A DNA stretch of 11,006 bases from Spirochaetales bacterium (GTDB taxonomy: Bacteria; Spirochaetota; Spirochaetia; DSM-16054; Sediminispirochaetaceae), in the NCBI GenBank assembly GCA_021767325.1, contig JAASTM010000030.1, positions 1 through 11,006 on the forward strand, in the 5' to 3' direction. Both the position numbers and the translations under genes were made by a program. How positions within the stretch are numbered: position 1 is the stretch's first letter; every line of letters begins with the position of its first letter. The notes beneath the pieces were generated by a model, which was not told the origin of the DNA, did no database searches, and saw nothing but the letters and a program-made list of their open reading frames with translations. Positions 6,250 to 11,006 of this stretch are shown piece after piece.

Positions 6250-6870
6250 TCAGCTATCCTGATGTATATCCGCTTCTCTCTCGGATCTCATTTTTATCAG
6301 ATAGGTAACGCCGAAGACTATGAACACCGCAATTCCCTTATCGATGAGATTCACCGGCAGCCGGGCCCAGAATGCGGCGCTAAGAAAACTCTGCCCAACC
6401 GAGATAAACGCAGTCATTATATAATCTACGGGATGCACGGTAATGCCGGAAAAAAACAGAGTAGCCACAATGGCACCGGCTATGGAATTGGCAAAGGTTA
6501 TCAGTATTGTTGCCAACACCGCATGAATAAAGGTCTTGAACAGATCGAAGCGGATCAGCAGGGACAGGGTAATCACCGAGGAGAGGCTGCAGATCGTCCA
6601 TGGCAGATTGAAATTGGCGCCGGTGAACACGCGTAGAGATTCCTGAAGTAAATGAGTCGACACCGCAGTGACGGCTCCCGGCCAGAATCCCCACAGTGCG
6701 GTCGAGAGCAGTGTTCCGATAGTATCCATGAACAGTGGAAATTCTAGGACATGTGCATTGATAATCCCCATCATGCCATTGGCAATGCCGAGCAGAATTG
6801 CATAAAAAAGGATCTTGAACTGTTGCAGACCGGTATAAGCCGGTTTCCCTAGAGGCCATGCAGGTATCAT
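6250..6870 (-). CDS. Integral membrane protein resembling an ECF transporter S component
   Basis: The protein has about 206 residues and six or so hydrophobic segments, with no soluble domain. Counting from an in-frame TTG at 6883-6885, segments lie near 23-45, 52-64, 66-85, 97-110, 118-145, 153-172 and 182-197. The first cytoplasm-to-membrane turn holds FPLFMDTIGTLLSTALWGFWPG (49-70). The last holds RLPVNLIDKGIAVFIVFGV (175-193), a LP..LIDK pattern common at the end of ECF S components such as RibU and ThiT. Those bind vitamins or other small molecules and work with a shared energising module; no EcfA or EcfT gene is present here. The ATG at 6868-6870 was chosen because the TTG has no usable ribosome-binding site; the ATG has only a weak one. 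It is divergent from a sensor kinase, so a sensing role is possible. Confidence 0.7.
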   Translation of the reverse strand: MIPAWPLGKPAYTGLQQFKILFYAILLGIANGMMGIINAHVLEFPLFMDTIGTLLSTALWGFWPGAVTAVSTHLLQESLRVFTGANFNLPWTICSLSSVITLSLLIRFDLFKTFIHAVLATILITFANSIAGAIVATLFFSGITVHPVDYIMTAFISVGQSFLSAAFWARLPVNLIDKGIAVFIVFGVTYLIKMRSEREADIHQDS

Positions 6871-6912
6871 ATTAAATTGTACCAATCCGCCCCCGACAGG
6901 GGCTATACCAGG

Positions 6913-6941
6913 ATTATACTAATCAGACCGGCTATAGTAAA
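6913..6941 (-). promoter_or_regulatory. Promoter of the S-component-like gene
   Basis: On the minus strand a perfect -10 TATAAT (6913-6918) lies 17 bases after TTTACT (6936-6941, four of six -35 bases). Transcription should start near 6906, just before a small GC hairpin (6889-6903) in the leader. Confidence 0.6.
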
Positions 6942-6949
6942 CAAATTCT

Positions 6950-6977
6950 TTGCAATAGCTCCAAAAGATAGTAGACT
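6950..6977 (+). promoter_or_regulatory. Weak candidate promoter of the histidine kinase gene
   Basis: TTGCAA (6950-6955) and TAGACT (6972-6977) are 16 bases apart, each with four of six consensus bases. The start point would be only a few bases before the ATG at 6987, and no ribosome-binding site is seen there. The match is weak. Confidence 0.25.
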
Positions 6978-6986
6978 AAAGATACA

Positions 6987-8114
6987 ATGCGTGGGATAGA
7001 TAAAATAAAAAAAGTTTTTCCGTTGGCGATACTGCTGTGTGCGCTGCTTATCCTGGTAAGCTTTCTGCACTTTACCCACAACCTGACCGAAGCCGTACTC
7101 TCCAATCAATGGAGGGTATATCAACTCAACACCGCGTACTACCGCAGTCAATCATCTACCGAAACCGAAAGCAATCGACGAAAACACAACGGCACTTTTC
7201 AAAAACTCTTTTTCACCACCATTCAAACCCCCTTTTTTGACAAGCTGCGGCAGATCGAACCGCAACTGGATGAAACTCTCAATACTCTGGAAGTTCAAAT
7301 AGAAAATTTAGCAGCCAACCCGGAGAGGGCCGATCATAAGAATATCCGGAACAGTCTGACCTTTTTACGGGGGTTTGTGGAAACCCACATAGAGCGCCAA
7401 CTCTTCACTATCCGGATGAGCAACAACGCCACGGGTTTCGCCCTGCTGCTGCTAATTGGTTTAATAGTGTATCTCTACTACCGCAACAACCAGAACCTCA
7501 AACAACTCGAAACGGCGTTAGAAGAGAAGGATTTCCTTATGAAGGAAATTCATCACCGGGTGAAAAACAATCTGGCCATGATCAACTCGTTTATTAACCT
7601 ACAATCGGACAAGATCGAAAACACGGCGGTCGTACACGATCTGAAAAACCAGATCAGGGCGATCAGTACGGTACATGAAAAACTCTACCGCGACGAAAGC
7701 ATCAGCAGAATACATTTCCCCCGCTACGTCAGCGAACTCGTGGCCGAGATCTTCTACTCCCTCTCGCATACCCCCATCAAACTCGATGTCGATATGGATG
7801 AGGTGTATATAGATCCTGACCGAGCGGTTCCGCTGGGTTTGATTCTCTCCGAACTGGCCACGAATGCGGTAAAACACGGCTTCGATCCGGAACTCGAACA
7901 AAACACATTTAGAGTATCACTTTCAGAGAGCAGTTCCAGTTATATACTCGAGGTAGAGAACAGTGGATATCCATTTCCAGAAAACGTGAATATCAAATCC
8001 GTTTCGAGCCTGGGGCTCATCCTGATTCAGAACCTTGTCCAGCAGCTGCGCGGCAGTCTTACGCTGGACAAGAATCCCAATACCCGCTTTACCATCAAGT
8101 TTCCTCACACATAG
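6987..8114 (+). CDS. Membrane sensor histidine kinase, HisKA_2/HATPase type
   Basis: This 375-residue protein has a first membrane helix at about 11-29, an extracytoplasmic sensor region of about 115 residues (31-146) with mostly helical character and no domain I recognise, and a second helix at about 149-165. A short coiled coil leads to KEIHHRVKNNLAMINSF (186-202), the HisKA_2 phosphoacceptor box; His190 is the likely phosphorylation site. The ATP-binding domain has the N box LSELATNAVKHGF (288-299, Asn293), then ENSGYPFPEN (324-333) and SLGLILIQNLVQQL (341-354). The usual DNG of the G1 box is replaced by NSG, so the adenine-contact Asp is missing or shifted. No response regulator is nearby. 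It is divergent from the S-component-like gene, and its end overlaps gdhA by 10 bases on the other strand. Confidence 0.88.
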   Translation: MRGIDKIKKVFPLAILLCALLILVSFLHFTHNLTEAVLSNQWRVYQLNTAYYRSQSSTETESNRRKHNGTFQKLFFTTIQTPFFDKLRQIEPQLDETLNTLEVQIENLAANPERADHKNIRNSLTFLRGFVETHIERQLFTIRMSNNATGFALLLLIGLIVYLYYRNNQNLKQLETALEEKDFLMKEIHHRVKNNLAMINSFINLQSDKIENTAVVHDLKNQIRAISTVHEKLYRDESISRIHFPRYVSELVAEIFYSLSHTPIKLDVDMDEVYIDPDRAVPLGLILSELATNAVKHGFDPELEQNTFRVSLSESSSSYILEVENSGYPFPENVNIKSVSSLGLILIQNLVQQLRGSLTLDKNPNTRFTIKFPHT

Positions 8115-9466
8115 CCCTGATCGATCATCGCCTGGGCAACTTTGATAAAGCCGGCGATATTCGCCCCGTCTACATAGTTGCCGGCTTCGCTGTAGCGGGC
8201 GGCATACTCAACACTCATATCGTGTATGCGGGTCATAATCTTGAGCAGTTCATCATCGACCTTCTCCCGGGACCATGGAATCCGGGCCCCGTTCTGGGCC
8301 ATTTCCAGTCCCGATACCGCAACTCCTCCGGCATTGGCAGCTTTGGCCGGGGCGTACAGCAGTCCTTTTTCCAGGAACAGATCTACCCCTTCAATACAAG
8401 TCGGCATATTAGCCCCCTCGGCCACCAACTGAACGCCGTTGTTCACCAGATTACGGGCATCGGTCTGATTGATTTCATTTTGGGTTGCGCAGGGAAAGGC
8501 GCAGTCGGCAGCATGGTTCCACAAGGGATTAAAGTCACTTACATCCGGATTGTGGTGGTATTCGGCGTGGGGATACTTCTCCTTATACTCGCCTATGCGT
8601 CCACGGCGAAAGTTTTTCAGCTCTTTTACGAATTCAAGCTTTTCACGGTCTATCCCATCTCCATCGAACACGTAACCGGAAGAATCCGACAGGGTAACCA
8701 CCTTGGCCCCCAAATCCAGCAGCTTCTCTACAGTAAACTGGGCTACGTTGCCGGAGCCGGAAACGAGACATGTTTTACCTTCGAAACTGTCTTCCCGGGT
8801 CTCCAGCATCCTGGCGGCAAAATAAACCAACCCGTATCCGGTAGCCTCCGGACGCAGAAAAGAGCCGCCCCATCCGGTCCCCTTGCCGGTCAGCGCGCCG
8901 GTAAACTGATTCTTCAATCGCTTGTACTGGCCGAACATGTAACCGATCTCCCGTCCGCCGACACCGATATCCCCGGCCGGTACGTCGGTGGTTTCGCCGA
9001 TATGCCTGTATAGCTCACTCATGAAACTCTGACAGAAACGCATCACCTCCAGGTCGCTCTTGCCCTTCGGGTCAAAATCGGAACCGCCCTTGCCTCCGCC
9101 CAAACTGAGGCTGGTCAGACTGTTTTTGAACACCTGCTCGAATGCGAGAAACTTCATGATGCTCAAATTCACCGAGGGATGGAAGCGCAGCCCCCCTTTG
9201 TATGGCCCAATCGCACTGCTCATCTCCACTCTAAAACCGCGGTTCACCTGCAGTTGATCGTTGTCATCGACCCAGGGAACCCGGAACATCACTACTCGCT
9301 CAGGTTCTGTCATTCGCTCGAGGATTTTGTGGTAGATGAAATCAGGGAAAGAATCCATTACCTTCTCAATCGAGCGGAACACCTCGGTCACTGCCTGATG
9401 GAATTCCGTCTCATGCGGATTCTTCTGCACCGTAGAATTCAGAATTGGCTCAATACTTACAAACAT
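8105..9466 (-). CDS. gdhA: Glutamate dehydrogenase, hexameric NADP-type
   Basis: The enzyme interconverts 2-oxoglutarate plus ammonium and glutamate in the cytoplasm. The 453 residues match the usual length of the 50-kDa hexameric family. Key residues are all present: Lys90 in GPYKGGLRFHPSVN, Lys114 in FEQVFKNSL, catalytic Lys126 in GGGKGGSDFDPKGKSD, and catalytic Asp166 in VPAGDIGVGGREIG. The Rossmann motif SGSGNVAQF (236-244) is followed by a second-strand end TLSDSSGYVFDGDGID. The SDSSG sequence is typical of NADP-preferring members, whereas NAD-specific clostridial enzymes differ there. The ATG at 9464-9466 is preceded by a GAGGTGGG-like ribosome-binding site. The gene is divergent from the regulator-acyltransferase fusion, so their shared intergenic region may coordinate nitrogen assimilation or amino-acid fermentation with acyl-phosphate metabolism. 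Confidence 0.97.
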   Translation of the reverse strand: MFVSIEPILNSTVQKNPHETEFHQAVTEVFRSIEKVMDSFPDFIYHKILERMTEPERVVMFRVPWVDDNDQLQVNRGFRVEMSSAIGPYKGGLRFHPSVNLSIMKFLAFEQVFKNSLTSLSLGGGKGGSDFDPKGKSDLEVMRFCQSFMSELYRHIGETTDVPAGDIGVGGREIGYMFGQYKRLKNQFTGALTGKGTGWGGSFLRPEATGYGLVYFAARMLETREDSFEGKTCLVSGSGNVAQFTVEKLLDLGAKVVTLSDSSGYVFDGDGIDREKLEFVKELKNFRRGRIGEYKEKYPHAEYHHNPDVSDFNPLWNHAADCAFPCATQNEINQTDARNLVNNGVQLVAEGANMPTCIEGVDLFLEKGLLYAPAKAANAGGVAVSGLEMAQNGARIPWSREKVDDELLKIMTRIHDMSVEYAARYSEAGNYVDGANIAGFIKVAQAMIDQGYV

Positions 9467-9483
9467 ACTCCCACCTCATCGTT

Positions 9484-9495
9484 ACTATACATAGT
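9484..9495. repeat. Short inverted repeat upstream of gdhA
   Basis: ACTAT and ATAGT are separated by two bases, 18 bases before the gdhA start codon. The minus strand includes a possible -10 hexamer TATAGT. It could be an operator for gdhA, but repeats this short in AT-rich DNA can arise by chance. Confidence 0.3.
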
Positions 9496-9581
9496 AGCGC
9501 TAGACTAATAGAAAATAGGATTTGTTTAAAGTACCGGGCCCAATAACCGTGATTCATGATATCAAATATTTTTTAATTTAC

Positions 9582-9610
9582 TTAACAAATATTCCCTTTG
9601 CAAGTATAAT
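9582..9610 (+). promoter_or_regulatory. Near-consensus promoter of the regulator-acyltransferase gene
   Basis: TTAACA (9582-9587, five of six -35 bases) is followed after exactly 17 bases by a perfect TATAAT (9605-9610). The 20 bases before the -35 are almost all A and T, like an UP element. The start point should fall near 9617, giving a leader of about 28 bases with GGGAGG (9634-9639) as the ribosome-binding site. Confidence 0.8.
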
Positions 9611-9619
9611 AAGTACATA

Positions 9620-9634
9620 CTATTATTCTAATAG
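9620..9634. promoter_or_regulatory. Inverted repeat just downstream of the start point, candidate autoregulatory operator
   Basis: CTATTA (9620-9625) and TAATAG (9629-9634) form a perfect 6-base inverted repeat around TTC. It lies a few bases after the predicted transcription start and runs into the ribosome-binding site. A repressor bound here would block transcription of the fusion gene, which itself carries an XRE domain. The half-site CTAATAG recurs at 9505-9511 on the gdhA side. Confidence 0.4.
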
Positions 9635-9644
9635 GGAGGAACGA

Positions 9645-11006
9645 ATGCACACTGGTGAGAATATCAAAGCACTGCGGGAAGCCAAATCAATCAGCCGCGA
9701 GGTATTGGCTGAAGAGGTCGGCCAGGAACCGCAGTTCATAGAACAAATCGAGGAACATGAATACGAGGCTCCGGTATCGGTGCTATTGAAAATAGCGTCA
9801 GTCTTGGGAACGGATATTTCGGCGCTTATTTACGGAAAAGAGTTTCAAGAGAAATCGGTGATGGTCACCGACAAGAATTCACGGATGAAAGTGGAGCGCA
9901 AACGCGGTTTCGACTATGAGAACCTGGCTCCCTACTACAGCGGGCGCCACATCGAGCCGTTTCTGGTGGATGTATATCCGGTGGATGATGACAAGCTCGA
10001 ATACTCAACCCACGAGGGAGAAGAGTTTCACTATGTAATGGAAGGGGCGTACAAAATAATTGTCGACGGAAAAGAACACCGCCTCGAGCAGGGCGATTCT
10101 ATCTACTTCGATTCCTCCCTCCCACACGCTCTTTCCGCAATCGGTGAAAAAGCCAAACTACTGGCGTCTATATACCACTCCGTTTCGATGTCCCATGTAA
10201 CCCGCAGCCAGAAGATGAACGACCTGATTACCGCCGCCCGCCACCTCGGGGGCATGAAGGTTGTTATAGTAATTCCGAATGAAACCGCTATCGAAGCGGT
10301 GAATAGAGCTATTGAGGAGCAGGTCATCAGTGAAGCGCTGCTGGTCGGCAATAGTGCCGATTTCCCGCAGGAATACACCCACCACCAGGACCGCTACAAG
10401 ATATATGAGGTCGAAAAGGGCGATGACTACGACATGCGCTGCGCCCAGCAGGCGGTCGAGTTGATTCGTCAGGGTGAAGGCCACATGATGATGAAGGGAA
10501 ACATCAACACCGCCATCTTCATGAAGGCTGTGCTCAACAAAGAGAAGGGCATCGGCTCGGGCCGCCGTCTGTCTCTGGTCAGTATCTTCGAGCTGCCGAA
10601 ACTCAACCGGCTGGTCTTTCTGACCGACCCCGGCATCAATCCTGCCCTTACCATCAAAAACGATATCGAGACCAGTAAGGACATCATCCTCAACGCTGTC
10701 GATGTTGCCAAGAGTATGGGGGTGAGTACCCCCAAAGTGGCCATCCTGGATGCCAACGAAGTCCCCTCCGAGAAAATCCCCTCCAGCATTTTTGCGAAAG
10801 AGCTCTCGGAGATGGAGTGGAAGGATGCCGAGGTGTACGGGCCGCTCTCCTACGACCTGGCCCTCTACGAAGAGTCGGCCAAACACAAGGGCATCACCGA
10901 CAACCCGGTTGCCGGTAAGGCCGATATACTGATTGTACCCCATATTTCCGGAGGCAATTTTCTGTATAAAGCCTGGGCTATGACGATGTCCGCCGACGTG
11001 GCTAAC
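9645..11006 (+). CDS. XRE regulator - cupin sensor - phosphate acetyl/butyryltransferase fusion, 3' end outside window
   Basis: The frame is open for 454 codons from an ATG with GGGAGG five bases upstream to the window edge. Residues 5-65 form an XRE helix-turn-helix ending in VLLKIASVLGTDISALIYG. Residues about 95-178 form a cupin: GRHIEPF, then STHEGEEFHYVMEG with His123, Glu127 and His129 as likely ligands, then EQGDSIYFDSSLPH. This XRE-cupin pairing is a known regulator type, often next to acyl-CoA synthetase genes. From Met191 the sequence becomes a phosphate acyltransferase (PTA_PTB): ALLVGN (231-236), MMMKGNINTAIFMKAVL (281-297), FLTDPGINPALTIK (325-338), PKVAILDANEVPSEKIPS (363-380), YGPLSYDLAL (398-407) and VPHISGGNFLYKAW (431-444). 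That domain swaps acyl-CoA and phosphate for acyl-phosphate and CoA. Its order resembles phosphate butyryltransferases, but substrate choice cannot be read here. Only the final 40 or so residues should be missing. Confidence 0.9.
   Translation, partial: MHTGENIKALREAKSISREVLAEEVGQEPQFIEQIEEHEYEAPVSVLLKIASVLGTDISALIYGKEFQEKSVMVTDKNSRMKVERKRGFDYENLAPYYSGRHIEPFLVDVYPVDDDKLEYSTHEGEEFHYVMEGAYKIIVDGKEHRLEQGDSIYFDSSLPHALSAIGEKAKLLASIYHSVSMSHVTRSQKMNDLITAARHLGGMKVVIVIPNETAIEAVNRAIEEQVISEALLVGNSADFPQEYTHHQDRYKIYEVEKGDDYDMRCAQQAVELIRQGEGHMMMKGNINTAIFMKAVLNKEKGIGSGRRLSLVSIFELPKLNRLVFLTDPGINPALTIKNDIETSKDIILNAVDVAKSMGVSTPKVAILDANEVPSEKIPSSIFAKELSEMEWKDAEVYGPLSYDLALYEESAKHKGITDNPVAGKADILIVPHISGGNFLYKAWAMTMSADVAN

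Larger units (their letters stand above)
9467..9644. other. Divergent control region between gdhA and the regulator-acyltransferase gene
   Basis: This 178-base stretch is the longest gene-free region. It is AT-rich in its right half and holds the near-consensus rightward promoter (9582-9610). It also has two short inverted repeats (9484-9495 and 9620-9634), an 8-base palindrome TGATATCA (9557-9564) and a direct repeat CTAATAG (9505-9511 and 9628-9634). I could not place a convincing leftward promoter for gdhA: TATAGT on the minus strand of 9484-9489 lacks a good -35 and would leave a very short leader. Confidence 0.6.

Noticed and set aside
6889..6903. GC-rich hairpin GCCCC/GGGGC as a terminator or riboswitch
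   Set aside because: The stem is five bases with no T-run after it on either strand, and the leader is too short for a known riboswitch. It may only shape the leader of the S-component-like gene.
8222..9013. A 263-codon open frame on the + strand
   Set aside because: It is antisense to gdhA, which has every catalytic motif. The translation shows no domain pattern and no convincing ribosome-binding site.
10158..10943. A 261-codon open frame on the - strand
   Set aside because: It is antisense to the acyltransferase part of the fusion gene. It is rich in His, Asp, Gly and Val as a reverse-strand shadow would be, and the + strand frame matches a known enzyme family.

Overview
The window looks like chromosomal DNA from a free-living, fermentative bacterium of moderate GC content. 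The mix of genes (a GH116 glucosidase, an ECF S-component-like protein beside a HisKA_2 kinase, NADP-type glutamate dehydrogenase, and TTG/GTG starts) resembles genomes of Spirochaetota. That taxonomic guess is inference, not something I could test. There are no rRNA or tRNA genes, CRISPR arrays or insertion sequences. Coding density is high, and the longest gene-free stretch is 178 bases (9467-9644).

Layout. (1) Positions 1-1141, + strand: a three-gene operon with ATGA overlaps, made of the tail of a TetR-type regulator, a HemG/flavodoxin_5-like flavodoxin, and a small lipoprotein with an FMN-binding domain carrying a covalent-flavin motif. (2) Positions 1178-1819, - strand: an AT-rich HI1419/HI1420-type toxin-antitoxin pair, toxin first, with a palindromic operator over the promoter. 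(3) Positions 1858-6870, - strand: an HExxH zincin-like protein, a GH116 beta-glucosidase, an acidic lipoprotein, and an ECF S-component-like membrane protein. A strong intrinsic terminator (5229-5271) sits directly against the ribosome-binding site of the GH116 gene. (4) Positions 6987-8114, + strand: an orphan membrane HisKA_2 histidine kinase, divergent from the S-component-like gene. (5) Positions 8105-9466, - strand: gdhA, whose end overlaps the kinase gene by 10 bases. (6) From 9645 to the window edge, + strand, divergent from gdhA: one continuous reading frame that joins an XRE helix-turn-helix, a cupin sensor domain and a phosphate acetyl/butyryltransferase catalytic domain.

The last gene is the most unusual item. 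It appears to put a DNA-binding ligand sensor and an acyl-CoA/acyl-phosphate enzyme on one polypeptide. It shares an intergenic region with glutamate dehydrogenase, and that region holds a near-consensus promoter and small palindromes. This suggests a self-regulating metabolic enzyme linked to amino-acid or short-chain-acid metabolism. The role is inference; the domain order and open frame are read directly from the sequence.
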